From Pseudoxanthomonas kaohsiungensis (lineage in GTDB: Bacteria; Pseudomonadota; Gammaproteobacteria; Xanthomonadales; Xanthomonadaceae): a stretch of DNA of 64,000 nt. The stretch's first letter is position 1; each line of letters starts with the position of its first letter. The notes beneath the pieces were generated by a model. The model ran no database searches. It had not been told where the DNA came from and saw only the letters and a list, made by a program, of their open reading frames with translations. The stretch is taken from assembly GCF_010211765.1 (NCBI RefSeq), contig NZ_PDWO01000004.1, positions 62,001 through 126,000 on the forward strand, in the 5' to 3' direction. The position numbers and the translations under genes were made by a program. Shown here piece after piece: positions 18,725 to 26,939 of this stretch.

Positions 18725-21046
18725 ATGAGCCCGACCCAACAGCCCAATCCCAACTTCGAGCGCGCCCGCGATCCCGTCCTGCTTGCGATGGTGCGCGACG
18801 CGTTCCTGCCGCCGCTCGGCGATGCATTCGCCACCGCCGTCGCGCGCTATGACGACGTCCTGTTCGATCGCGCCGAGCGCGCCGGGGGATCGCAACTGCT
18901 GTTCCTCGACGGCATGCGCGAGCTGCGCCGCCGGCGCCAGGAGATCGCCAGCCGCTTCCGCGCCCAGCTGTCGCTGGCGTGGCAGGCGCTCGACGCCGGG
19001 TCGCCGCCATCGGCCGAAGCCGCGCTCTCCAGCCAGGCGTCCGGGCTGAGCCTGGTGGCCGAACACGAACTCGAATCGCGCCTGGCCGTGCGCAACCTGG
19101 CCAGCGTCCTGCTGCGCGACTGCAAGCCCGCGCTGTCGCGGCTGGACCGCCGGCTGGGCTGGATCGCCGGCGGCTTCGAGCTGGATGCGGACACCAATCC
19201 GATCGGCCCCGAACACATCGGCGTGGCCGTGCACGAAGCCTTCGCCACCTGCGACCTGGCGCCGGAAGTGCGCCTGGTCCTGATCAAGCTGTGCGAGCGC
19301 GACCTGGTCGGCACGGTGTCCAAGCTGTACGAGGCGCTGGACCTGCGCCTGGTCCGCGAAGGCGTGCTGCCAGGGGCGCCGGCCGGCGCCCGCGCCCCGC
19401 AGCGGCCCGCGCGGCCAGCCGACCAGGCGCATGCCGCCGGCGCGGGTGGCTGGGCCGAGGGCGCCGGCGGCGACGAATACTCGCCGGCGTGGGCGGATCG
19501 CTTCATGCAGCGCTGGCAGGAAACCCGCGGGGTGATGCAGCACGGCCTGGACGCTCCGGGCGAGGCCGGCCACGCAGGCAACCACGGCGGCTCGCTGCTG
19601 GACGCCCTGCACCAGCTGCTGCAGCAGAGCCGCGAACTGCGTGGCGGCGCCGAGCAGGCCGCCGGTGGCGTGCAGGCGGCGCAGGCCGCGCAGCGCCCGC
19701 TCAGCCAGCGCGAGATGTTGTCGGTGCTGTCGCTGCTGCAGGCCACGCCCAACGCGGCACTGAACGCGGCGATCGGCGACGAACAGGAGTCGCTGTCGCA
19801 GCGGCTCAAGAGCGAAGTGCTTTCCAACGCCAGCCAGCTCGGCATGGACCCGACCAGCACGCGCCTGGATCCGAAGGACGAGGACGCGATCGACCTGGTC
19901 GGCATGCTGTTCGACGTGCTCCTCGACGAACGCGACCTGGCCGGGCGCCCGCGCGAGCTGATCGGCCGGCTGGTGGTGCCGTTCGTGAAGGTGGCGCTGC
20001 TGGACCGGCGCATGTTCGTGCAGAAGACCCACCCGGCCCGGCGCCTGCTCAACGCGCTGGCCGAGGCCTGCGAGGGCAACCAGGGCGAGAGCGCGGCCGA
20101 GCGCACGCTGCTGGCCAAGGTCGAGGAGATCATCCACCGGCTGGTGGCCGAGTTCAACGAGAACCTGGCCATCTTCATGACCCTGGAGGAGGAGTTCCGC
20201 GACTTCCTCGAGCAGCATCGCCGCCGGATCGAGATCACCGAGCGCCGCGCCGCCGAGATCCAGCGTGGCCAGGAGCGCCTGGAGCTGGCCCGGAGCCGTG
20301 CCGAGTTCGAGCTGGCCTCGCGCCTGGAAGGCCGGCAGCTGCCGCAGGCGGTGGCCGAGTTCCTGCGTAACCCGTGGCAGCACCACGTGACCCTGGCGTT
20401 GCTGCGCGAAGGCGAGGTCGGCGACGTGTTCGTCGAGTCGCTGGAACTCGCCGACGGCATCCTCGAGGAAGTGGCCGAGGCGCAGCGCCACATCGTCGGC
20501 AAGCTGTGGCTGCAGAACTGGCAGCCGGGCCTGCGCAAGGTGTTCTCCAGCATCGGCCTGCACGGCGATGCGGCCGACGCCGCGATCGGCGCGCTGCACG
20601 ACACCCTGCAGGCGGTGGCCGATGCCCGTCCGGAGCTGGAGAAGCCGCTGCCGGAACTGCCGGCGGTGACCCTGCCGCAGCCGGCACCGGTGGAACGCGG
20701 CGGGATCGAGCTGGTGGCCGGCACCGATACCCTGGACTTCGACAATGCCGACGCGGACCGGATCCGCGCGCTGCCGGTCGGTACCTGGCTGGACTTCGTG
20801 GACAAGGAAGGGCGCGTGCAGGCGGGCAAGCTGTCGTGGATCAGCCCGATCTCCTCGCGCCTGCTGTTCGTCAACCGTCGCGGGGTGCGCTTCTGCGTGG
20901 CTTCGCCGGAAGAGCTGGCGGTGATGGTGCGGCTCGGTCGCCTGCGCACCCACGTGGCCGACGACGGCGCCTTCGACAGCGCGATGCAGGGCGTGATCGA
21001 GCGCCTGGACGTGCCGGCCGTGCAGGAAGCGGTGACCCTGCACTGA
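18725..21046 (+). CDS. DUF1631 family protein, copy 2
   Basis: 773 aa, paralogous to the upstream gene. Shared blocks include RFRAQLSLAWQALDAG, LVAEHELESRLAVRNLAS, DTNPIGPEHIGVAV, HPARRLLNALAEACEGNQGE, a charged helix FLEQHRRRIEITERRAAEI and the C-terminal GTWLDFVDKEGRVQAGKLSW module. It differs by a longer central Gly/Ala-rich insert (about residues 215-320) and a linker before the C-terminal domain. The 144-base gap to copy 1 leaves room for its own promoter. No function is assigned; the family is cytoplasmic and proteobacterial. Confidence 0.82.
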   Translation: MSPTQQPNPNFERARDPVLLAMVRDAFLPPLGDAFATAVARYDDVLFDRAERAGGSQLLFLDGMRELRRRRQEIASRFRAQLSLAWQALDAGSPPSAEAALSSQASGLSLVAEHELESRLAVRNLASVLLRDCKPALSRLDRRLGWIAGGFELDADTNPIGPEHIGVAVHEAFATCDLAPEVRLVLIKLCERDLVGTVSKLYEALDLRLVREGVLPGAPAGARAPQRPARPADQAHAAGAGGWAEGAGGDEYSPAWADRFMQRWQETRGVMQHGLDAPGEAGHAGNHGGSLLDALHQLLQQSRELRGGAEQAAGGVQAAQAAQRPLSQREMLSVLSLLQATPNAALNAAIGDEQESLSQRLKSEVLSNASQLGMDPTSTRLDPKDEDAIDLVGMLFDVLLDERDLAGRPRELIGRLVVPFVKVALLDRRMFVQKTHPARRLLNALAEACEGNQGESAAERTLLAKVEEIIHRLVAEFNENLAIFMTLEEEFRDFLEQHRRRIEITERRAAEIQRGQERLELARSRAEFELASRLEGRQLPQAVAEFLRNPWQHHVTLALLREGEVGDVFVESLELADGILEEVAEAQRHIVGKLWLQNWQPGLRKVFSSIGLHGDAADAAIGALHDTLQAVADARPELEKPLPELPAVTLPQPAPVERGGIELVAGTDTLDFDNADADRIRALPVGTWLDFVDKEGRVQAGKLSWISPISSRLLFVNRRGVRFCVASPEELAVMVRLGRLRTHVADDGAFDSAMQGVIERLDVPAVQEAVTLH

Positions 21047-21388
21047 CACCGCGCGCGGCGCCCGCGCGGCGCCGCGATCCCGCATACGTCGCGTCCGGCG
21101 GTAGGCCGGCGCAGACCATTCCGCATGGACGACGTGCTGCCGTCCCGGCGCGCGGGCGCTGTTGACCGGGCCGGCGCGCGGGGATTGCCGCCGCCGATCG
21201 ACGGGCACGCAAGCTGCCCGCGCGGCCGCCTGCCAGGCACCCACGACTTTTTTCGCGGCCCGCTTCCCGCACCTGGCCCCCGGCGTCGGCATGTCCTTCG
21301 GGTACGCCTGAAACCATCGCCCGGGCATCGTCGGCCGCATGCGGTTTGCTAGCATCGCCGCTCGGTCCGCATCTGGGCGGGGGGACGC
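21047..21388. other. gap before pntAa with no gene seen
   Basis: 342 bases. The first 40 bases form a very GC-rich self-complementary stretch (GCGCGGCGCC type) that may end the DUF1631 transcript. No convincing open frame with a ribosome site was found. The last 15 bases contain the run GGGCGGGGGG that serves as the pntAa ribosome site. A TAGCAT at about 21351 could be a -10 element but lacks a good -35. Confidence 0.5.
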
Positions 21389-22498
21389 ATGTCGGTGCAA
21401 GTGCTGGTGCTGAAGGAGTCGGCCGCGGGCGAGAAGCGCGTGGCGGCGACGCCGGAAACGGTGAAGAAGCTCGCCGCCGCCGGCGCGCAGGTCGCGGTGG
21501 AATCCGGCGCCGGCCTGGGCGCAGGCATCACCGACCAGGCCTACCTCGATGCCGGCGCGCAACTGGCGGCCGCCGATTCGAGCGGCAGCGCCGACCTGGT
21601 GCTGTGCGTGCAGCCACCACCGGCCGAGGCGATCGGCACGCTCAGGCAGGGCGCCACCCTGGTCGGCGTGCTGCATCCGCAGGCCGACCAGGCGCGCGCG
21701 GCAGCCCTGCGGTCGCGCGGGATCCGTGCCTTCCCGCTGGAGAGGCTGCCGCGCACCACCCGCGCGCAGGCGATGGACGTGCTCAGCTCGCAGGCCGGCA
21801 TGGCCGGCTACAAGGCGGTGCTGATCGCCGCGCAGCTGGCGCCGCGGTTCTTCCCCATGCTGACCACCGCGGCCGGCACGATCCGTCCGTCGAAGGTGCT
21901 GATCGTCGGTGCCGGCGTGGCCGGCCTGCAGGCGATCGCCACCGCGCGTCGGCTGGGCGCGCAGGTGGAGGGCTTCGACGTGCGGCCGGAGACGCGCGAG
22001 CAGATCGAATCGCTCGGCGGCAAGTTCCTGGACCTGGGCGTGAGCGCGGCGGGCGAAGGCGGTTACGCGCGCCAGCTGACCGACGATGAACGCGCCGAGC
22101 AGCAGCGACGCCTCGCCGACCATCTCAGGGGGATCGACGTCGTGGTCTGCACCGCCGCCGTGCCCGGCCGCCCGGCGCCGAAGATCGTCACCGCCGCGAT
22201 GGTGGCGGGCATGAAGCCGGGCAGCGTGATCGTCGACCTGGCCGCCGAGACCGGCGGCAACTGCGAGCTCACCCGGCCGGGCGAAACCGTGGAGGAGGGC
22301 GGGGTGGTGATCGACGGCCCGCTGAACCTGGCCAGCATGGGCGCGGTGCACGCCAGCGAGATGTACGCGCGCAACGTCTACAACTTCGTCGCGCTACTGC
22401 TGAAGGACGGCGTGCTGTCGTTCGACTGGAACGACGAGCTGGTGGCGAAGACGGCCTGGCCGGAACCGGCGCCCGAACCGGCAACCGCGGCCGGCTGA
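21389..22498 (+). CDS. pntAa: NAD(P) transhydrogenase subunit alpha part 1 (NAD-binding domain I)
   Basis: 369 aa. This is the soluble NAD(H)-binding component of proton-translocating transhydrogenase, which couples hydride transfer between NADH and NADP+ to proton movement. Motifs: AGEKRVAATPETVKKL, LSSQAGMAGYKAVL (the conserved SSQANxxGY-type segment), the nucleotide loop VLIVGAGVAGLQAIATARRLGA and FDVRPETREQIESLGG, and DLAAETGGNCE. The split alpha subunit is as in Rhodospirillum and xanthomonads. Its partners pntAb and pntB are 2 kb downstream, separated by a four-gene minus-strand module. Confidence 0.95.
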   Translation: MSVQVLVLKESAAGEKRVAATPETVKKLAAAGAQVAVESGAGLGAGITDQAYLDAGAQLAAADSSGSADLVLCVQPPPAEAIGTLRQGATLVGVLHPQADQARAAALRSRGIRAFPLERLPRTTRAQAMDVLSSQAGMAGYKAVLIAAQLAPRFFPMLTTAAGTIRPSKVLIVGAGVAGLQAIATARRLGAQVEGFDVRPETREQIESLGGKFLDLGVSAAGEGGYARQLTDDERAEQQRRLADHLRGIDVVVCTAAVPGRPAPKIVTAAMVAGMKPGSVIVDLAAETGGNCELTRPGETVEEGGVVIDGPLNLASMGAVHASEMYARNVYNFVALLLKDGVLSFDWNDELVAKTAWPEPAPEPATAAG

Positions 22499-22549
22499 GG
22501 CGATCGGTCCGATCCGTAACGGCATGCCTTCGCCGGCTGGCGGGGCGCG

Positions 22550-23038
22550 CTAGCGCGCCGGGGGCGGCGGCGCAGGGGGCGCGGGCGCGTGGCGCTGGAG
22601 CCACGCGCGCCGCTGTTCGGGACTCATTTTCGACCACTGTTCGCGGAAGGCCTTGCGCTGTTCGGGCGTCATGGCCCGGGTCTGGTCGAAGATCGCCCGC
22701 GCCTGGTCGCGTTGTTCCGGCGTCATGTGCTCGAACCGGCGCATGCCGCGGCGCGCGCGTTCGCGCTCCTCCGGCGGCATCGACTCCCAGCGCCGGGCAC
22801 GCTCGAGCATCCGCGCGCGCTCGGCGGGCGAGGCATTCCAGCGTTCGCGCAGCGGCGCCACCAGCGCCTCGCGCTGCTCGGCGCTGAGCTGGTCCCATGC
22901 GGGCAGGGGCGCTTCGGCCGCCGGCGCGCGGGCCGTTGCCGCCGGCGCGGGTTTGGCGCCAGTGGCCGGGGCGTCCTGGGCGTGGCCGAGCGCGGGCAGC
23001 CACAACAGCAGCAGGCAGGTGGAAAGGGGAAGCTTCAT
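22550..23038 (-). CDS. DUF3106 family exported protein
   Basis: 162 aa with a signal peptide (CLLLLWLPALGHA, cut before QDAP). After an Ala/Pro-rich linker the mature protein consists of helical repeats with the pattern MSPEQR-x3-R (LSAEQREALVAPL, MPPEERERARRGM, MTPEQRDQARAIF, MTPEQRKAFREQW, MSPEQRRAWLQRH). This is the DUF3106 pattern; the function is unknown and it may sense or bind something in the periplasm, as CpxP-like Met/Gln-rich helices do. It follows the DUF3619-like gene by 3 bases, last in the sigma operon. Confidence 0.82.
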   Translation of the reverse strand: MKLPLSTCLLLLWLPALGHAQDAPATGAKPAPAATARAPAAEAPLPAWDQLSAEQREALVAPLRERWNASPAERARMLERARRWESMPPEERERARRGMRRFEHMTPEQRDQARAIFDQTRAMTPEQRKAFREQWSKMSPEQRRAWLQRHAPAPPAPPPPAR

Positions 23039-23041
23039 GGT

Positions 23042-23431
23042 TTACTCCATGGCAAGTGCGGTGGCGTCGACCGAGTCCAGCCACAGGTAGAAACCCGGAT
23101 CCTCCTGCAGCGGGCCGACCGGCTCGTCCGTCGATCCGGCGGCTGGCAGGGCGGCGACCGCCGGGGCGGATGGAGCCGCCCGATCCGGTGCGGGCATGAC
23201 GCCGGGCAGCATGAGCACGGCCAGCGCCAGGCCGGCCGCCAGGGCACCGCCGGCGAACCACGGTCCCAGCGGCGCCCGCGTGCGGGAGGGCGCGGGCGTG
23301 GTGGCGTTCCGGCGCGCATCGCGCAGGCGGGCGAGCGTGCGCGGCGAGACCGTGGCCAGCGCGTCGGCGTGCAGCCGGCGCGCGCGCGCGTCCAGGGACG
23401 TGGGGTTGTCGTTGTCGGGGATGGTCGTCAC
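23042..23431 (-). CDS. DUF3619-like single-pass membrane protein (possible anti-sigma partner)
   Basis: 129 aa. The N-terminal 45 residues (SLDARARRLHADALATVSP, RTLARLRDARR) are cytoplasmic in character. One transmembrane helix (PWFAGGALAAGLALAVLMLP) follows, then a periplasmic tail. The size, topology and position right after an ECF sigma gene fit the DUF3619 family, which typically accompanies such sigma genes; anti-sigma activity is an inference. The start is GTG at 23431, overlapping the sigma stop (GTGA). Confidence 0.68.
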   Translation of the reverse strand: MTTIPDNDNPTSLDARARRLHADALATVSPRTLARLRDARRNATTPAPSRTRAPLGPWFAGGALAAGLALAVLMLPGVMPAPDRAAPSAPAVAALPAAGSTDEPVGPLQEDPGFYLWLDSVDATALAME

Positions 23432-23997
23432 AGGACGTCCTCCAGTTGCGATTGCAGTGCCTGCCGCGCCCGCGACAGGTGGGTCTTCACCGAGCCTTCC
23501 GAGCAGCCCATCACCTGGGCGGTGGTGGCCACGTCCAGCTCCTCGAACACACGCAGGGTGAACGCCTCGCGTTGCCGCGGCGGCAGCGCGCGCAGCGCCG
23601 CCACCAGCCGCGCATAGGACTCGCGCTGTTCGTGGGCGTTGGCCGGCCCGGCGCCCGGGTCGGCCCAGTCGATGCTGGCATCGTCGGCATGCGGCAGGTC
23701 GCCGGCCGGGCGCAGCCAGCGCAGGCGGAAACCCGCGCGCCGCTGCATGTCGATGATGCGCCGGCGCAGGATGCTCCAGAACAGCGGCGTCCATTCGCCC
23801 GCCGGGCGGTCGCGGTAGACCAGCATCTTCATCATCGCGTCCTGCACCGCGTCCAGCGCGTCGTCGTGGTGGCGCAGCCCGGCCTCGGCGAAGCGGAACG
23901 CGCGCGGACCGATGTCGGCCAGGAATGCGTCCAGCGACCCCCACACGGGCGTCGCTTGCGTTTCCCAGCCGGGATCCAGGGGCGCGGTCACCAGCAC
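23428..23997 (-). CDS. ECF-type RNA polymerase sigma factor
   Basis: 189 aa. Sigma region 2 is at about residues 25-90 (DDALDAVQDAMMKMLVYR, then FWSILRRRIIDMQRR), and region 4 at about 130-185 (LRALPPRQREAFTLRVFEEL, VMGCSEGSVKTHLSRARQAL). Group IV sigma factors direct transcription of stress or envelope regulons. The start is a GTG at 23997, 3 bases after the stop of the upstream secreted-protein gene; a second GTG two codons in is also possible. Its membrane partner overlaps its end. Confidence 0.9.
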   Translation of the reverse strand: MLVTAPLDPGWETQATPVWGSLDAFLADIGPRAFRFAEAGLRHHDDALDAVQDAMMKMLVYRDRPAGEWTPLFWSILRRRIIDMQRRAGFRLRWLRPAGDLPHADDASIDWADPGAGPANAHEQRESYARLVAALRALPPRQREAFTLRVFEELDVATTAQVMGCSEGSVKTHLSRARQALQSQLEDVL

Positions 23998-24000
23998 AGC

Positions 24001-24339
24001 TTAGCCGCGCGCATCCCAGCGGCGCTCGAAGCGGTCGCCGCGGCGGTCCCAGCGCCGGTCGGCGCGGTCGCCCTTGCGGTCCAGCGAGGCGTCGAGGCGG
24101 TCGCCGCGCAGGTCCAGCCGGTCCGCCAGGCGCGGATGGCCTTGCCGCCCGGCCACGCCCGCTGCGCGGTCGTAGCGGCGTTCGGCGACATCGCCACGGT
24201 GGTCCAGGCGGGCATCGATGCGCTCGCCCTTCCGGTCCAGGCGGGCGTCGACGCGATGGCCGCGGTCGGCGGCCAGGGCGGCGCCGGACAGACCCAGCAG
24301 CAGGAGGGCGGACAGCAAGGTCGGGGCACGATGCTTCAT
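24001..24339 (-). CDS. secreted protein of 11-residue charged repeats
   Basis: 112 aa. A signal peptide (LLSALLLLGLSGAALA) is followed by about 88 mature residues made almost entirely of an 11-residue repeat of the form RLDRKGDRIDA (RLDRKGERIDA, RLDHRGDVAER, RLDLRGDRLDA, SLDRKGDRADR, RWDRRGDRFER). It is very rich in Arg and Asp, has no cysteine, and probably forms a charged amphipathic helix in the periplasm or outside. ATG at 24339 has a GGAGGATTTCC ribosome site. It is the first gene of the sigma operon, 3 bases before the sigma gene. Function not known. Confidence 0.75.
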   Translation of the reverse strand: MKHRAPTLLSALLLLGLSGAALAADRGHRVDARLDRKGERIDARLDHRGDVAERRYDRAAGVAGRQGHPRLADRLDLRGDRLDASLDRKGDRADRRWDRRGDRFERRWDARG

Positions 24340-24472
24340 GGAAATCCTCCAGGGCGGTGGGTGGTGACGCCACTGGAAACGCATGCAGATGCAACCGGTT
24401 GACCGGGCTGTGCCATGTTCAGGCAGCGGTTATCATCCGGTGGGGCACCGTGCCCCGGGGAGTGAGGCGGTA

Positions 24473-24781
24473 ATGAACGACGGTTTCGTTGCGCTGTACA
24501 TCTTCATGCTGGCGGCCATCGCCGGCCACGTGATCATCTCGCGGGTGCCGGTGATCCTGCACACGCCGCTCATGTCCGGATCCAACTTCATCCACGGCAT
24601 CGTCCTGATCGGCGCCATGGTCGTGCTCGGCCATGCCGACACGACGCTGGAAAAGGCCATCGGCTTCATCGCCGTGGTCCTGGGCGCGGGCAATGCGGCT
24701 GGCGGCTACGTGGTCACCGAACGCATGCTGGAGATGTTCAAGAGCAGCAAGAAGCCGCCTGCCAAGGGCGGCGGCAAATGA
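24473..24781 (+). CDS. pntAb: NAD(P) transhydrogenase subunit alpha part 2 (membrane)
   Basis: 102 aa with three transmembrane helices (VALYIFMLAAIAGHVIIS, FIHGIVLIGAMVVLG, AIGFIAVVLGAGNAAGGYVV). It is the small membrane component of the proton channel of transhydrogenase. The SRVPVILHTPLMSGSNFIHG signature is diagnostic of PntA domain II. ATG at 24473 follows AGTGAGGCGGTA. Its stop overlaps the start of the next gene (ATGA). Confidence 0.95.
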   Translation: MNDGFVALYIFMLAAIAGHVIISRVPVILHTPLMSGSNFIHGIVLIGAMVVLGHADTTLEKAIGFIAVVLGAGNAAGGYVVTERMLEMFKSSKKPPAKGGGK

Positions 24782-25305
24782 GCGCGGACCGGGCCGCAGC
24801 GGCAACCGGCTGGCGCAGCCCGCGCAAGCTGTTCCATGCCGCCAGCTACCTGCAGTACCCGTTCATGGCGGTGGCGTGCTTTTACGTGGTGCGGCCGTAC
24901 TTCACCGGCTTCGCTTCGATCCTCGCCGACTTCAACCTGGCGCTGCTGCATGCGGGCATCGCGATCGGGTTCTCCTCGCTGCAGGATCCGACCACCACGC
25001 AGAACGAAATATCGCGCAAGGTCTGGGAAGACCCGGGCAAGGGCAGCTGGGGGATCGGGATCATCGCCGCGATCGTCGTGCTGGCACTGGGCGGCGGGTT
25101 GGCCGGCATGTACCTGGCCGACGGCTCGGCGTGGTCGCAGCTGGCCATGGGCCTGGTCGGCCTGGGGTTGGGCATGTTCGGGCTGCTGAAGACGGCGATC
25201 GAGATGTTCGAGCACCATCGACTGGACAGAAATCCGTCGCGCATCGATGGCGTCGCGCATCCGTCGCGCGCCGCAGGCGCGGCGCAACCGGGGGAAAAGG
25301 CATGA
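24778..25305 (+). CDS. unknown membrane protein inside the pnt operon
   Basis: 175 aa. Hydrophobic helices at about residues 28-45 (YPFMAVACFYVVRPY), 48-68 (ASILADFNLALLHAGIAIGF), 92-112 (WGIGIIAAIVVLALGGGLAGM) and 120-140 (LAMGLVGLGLGMFGLLKTAI). The segment SSLQDPTTTQNEISRKVWED between helices 2 and 3 is polar and looks conserved in character. I do not recognise a family. ATGA overlaps with pntAb upstream and pntB downstream show it is a true operon member, so it may be an accessory subunit or assembly factor of transhydrogenase. Confidence 0.75.
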   Translation: MSADRAAAATGWRSPRKLFHAASYLQYPFMAVACFYVVRPYFTGFASILADFNLALLHAGIAIGFSSLQDPTTTQNEISRKVWEDPGKGSWGIGIIAAIVVLALGGGLAGMYLADGSAWSQLAMGLVGLGLGMFGLLKTAIEMFEHHRLDRNPSRIDGVAHPSRAAGAAQPGEKA

Positions 25306-26741
25306 TCGGAGGGGAGTTCGATTTGCGTACGTGGTTCGTCGGCGCCAGTTACCTGGTGGCGGCCACGCTGTTCCTGCTGGGCCTGCAGCGGATGGCCTCG
25401 CCGGCCACCGCGCGCAGCGGCATCCACTGGGCCGGCTGGGGCATGCTGATCGCCACCGGGGCCACGTTCCTGCTGCCGGGCCTGCACAACATGCCGCTGA
25501 TCGTGACCGCGCTGGTGCTCGGCACGGTGGCGGCCTGGATCTCCGGCAAGCGTGTCGCCATCACCGACATGCCGCAGATGGTCGCCCTCTACAACGGCAT
25601 GGGTGGCGGGTCGGCCGCGGCCATCGGCGCGGTGGAGCTGCTGCGCTTCTCGTCCTTCGCGCATGGCGGCGCGCTCGGGCCCGACGGCCTGCCGCCGCAC
25701 CCGGGCACGGTGGTGCTGGTGCTGGCGGTGCTCGGCTCGGCGATCGGCGCGGTGTCGCTGTCCGGTTCGATCATCGCCTGGGCCAAGCTCGACGGCCGGC
25801 TCGACAAGCGCGTGGTGTTCCCCGGGCAGCAGGCGTTCAACCTGCTGGTGGCCGTGGCGATGGCCGTGCTGGGCGTCTGGGCCGGCGTGACCCTGGAGGT
25901 CTGGGCGATCGTCGCGTTCTTCGTGGTCGCCCTGGCGCTGGGCGTGCTGATGACCCTGCCGATCGGCGGGGCGGACATGCCGGTGGTGATCTCGCTCTAC
26001 AACGCGTTCACCGGCCTGGCAGTGGCGTTCGAAGGCTACGTGCTCGGCAACGAGGCGCTGATCATCGCCGGCATGATGGTCGGCGCGGCCGGCATCCTGT
26101 TGACCCGGCTGATGGCCAAGGCGATGAACCGGCCGATCACCGGCGTGCTGTTCGGCAGCTTCGGTGGCGGCGGCCAGCAGCAGGAAATCAGCGGATCGCA
26201 GAAGCCGATCGAGGCCGGCGACGTGGCCGCGATGATGGCCTACGCCGAGCGCGTGGTGATCGTGCCCGGCTATGGCCTGGCGGTGGCCCAGGCCCAGCAC
26301 AAGATCTGGGAGCTGGCGCAGCGGCTGATCGACCGCGGGGTGAAAGTGAAGTTCGCCATCCACCCGGTCGCCGGGCGCATGCCGGGGCACATGAACGTAC
26401 TGCTGGCCGAGGCCGGCGTGCCCTACGACCTGATCGCCGACATGGACGACATCAACCCGGAGTTCCCGAACACCGACGTGTCGCTGGTGATCGGCGCCAA
26501 CGACGTGGTCAACCCGGTGGCCAAGACCGATCCGGCCAGCCCGATCTACGGCATGCCGATCCTGGACGTGGTCGAGTCGAAGAACACCATCGTGATCAAG
26601 CGCGGCAAGGGGACGGGTTTCGCCGGCATCGAGAACGCGCTGTTCTATGCCGACAACACCCGCATGCTCTATGGCGATGGCGCGGAGATGGCCAGCGCCC
26701 TGGTCAGCGAACTGAAGGCGCTGGACGGCGGCGGGCACTGA
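25302..26741 (+). CDS. pntB: NAD(P) transhydrogenase subunit beta
   Basis: 479 aa. The first about 270 residues hold eight or nine transmembrane helices of the proton channel (for example GSAIGAVSLSGSIIAWAKL), and the rest is the NADP(H)-binding domain III with VPGYGLAVAQAQHKIWELA, HPVAGRMPGHMNVLLAEA and IGANDVVNPVA. The ATG at 25302 overlaps the previous stop (ATGA). A TTG seven codons later at 25323 has a stronger ribosome site (GGAGGGGAG, 6 bases before it), so the real N-terminus may be 7 residues shorter. Confidence 0.96.
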   Translation: MIGGEFDLRTWFVGASYLVAATLFLLGLQRMASPATARSGIHWAGWGMLIATGATFLLPGLHNMPLIVTALVLGTVAAWISGKRVAITDMPQMVALYNGMGGGSAAAIGAVELLRFSSFAHGGALGPDGLPPHPGTVVLVLAVLGSAIGAVSLSGSIIAWAKLDGRLDKRVVFPGQQAFNLLVAVAMAVLGVWAGVTLEVWAIVAFFVVALALGVLMTLPIGGADMPVVISLYNAFTGLAVAFEGYVLGNEALIIAGMMVGAAGILLTRLMAKAMNRPITGVLFGSFGGGGQQQEISGSQKPIEAGDVAAMMAYAERVVIVPGYGLAVAQAQHKIWELAQRLIDRGVKVKFAIHPVAGRMPGHMNVLLAEAGVPYDLIADMDDINPEFPNTDVSLVIGANDVVNPVAKTDPASPIYGMPILDVVESKNTIVIKRGKGTGFAGIENALFYADNTRMLYGDGAEMASALVSELKALDGGGH

Positions 26742-26777
26742 GCGGGCGCGCGTCGCGCCCTGCGCGGCCGGGGTTTC

Positions 26778-26916
26778 GTAGAGCGGGGCTCGCCCCGCTG
26801 CTTTTCTCCAAGATGGCGGCCAGCCGGGCAAGCCCGGCTCTACGCGGCACCGCCAAGCCGGGCAAGCCCGGCTCTACGGGACGCAGGCTTTTCGTAGAGC
26901 GGGGCTTGCCCCGCTG
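26778..26916. repeat. GTAGAGC palindromic repeat cluster (site 2)
   Basis: Four 23-base copies between the convergent pntB and the membrane-protein gene: forward copies starting GTAGAGCGGGGCT at 26778-26800 and 26894-26916, and inverted copies ending GCCCGGCTCTAC at 26821-26843 and about 26855-26877. The two inverted copies carry compensatory changes in the stem (AGCCGGGC with GCCCGGCT), which supports a paired structure. Probably bidirectional terminators of REP type. Confidence 0.88.
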
Positions 26917-26939
26917 CGCCTCCTCGGGCTGCTTTCCGC

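Noticed and set aside
24399-24436. TTGACC and TATCAT as a pntAb promoter
   Set aside because: The spacer is 26 bases, too long for sigma-70; the true promoter was not identified.
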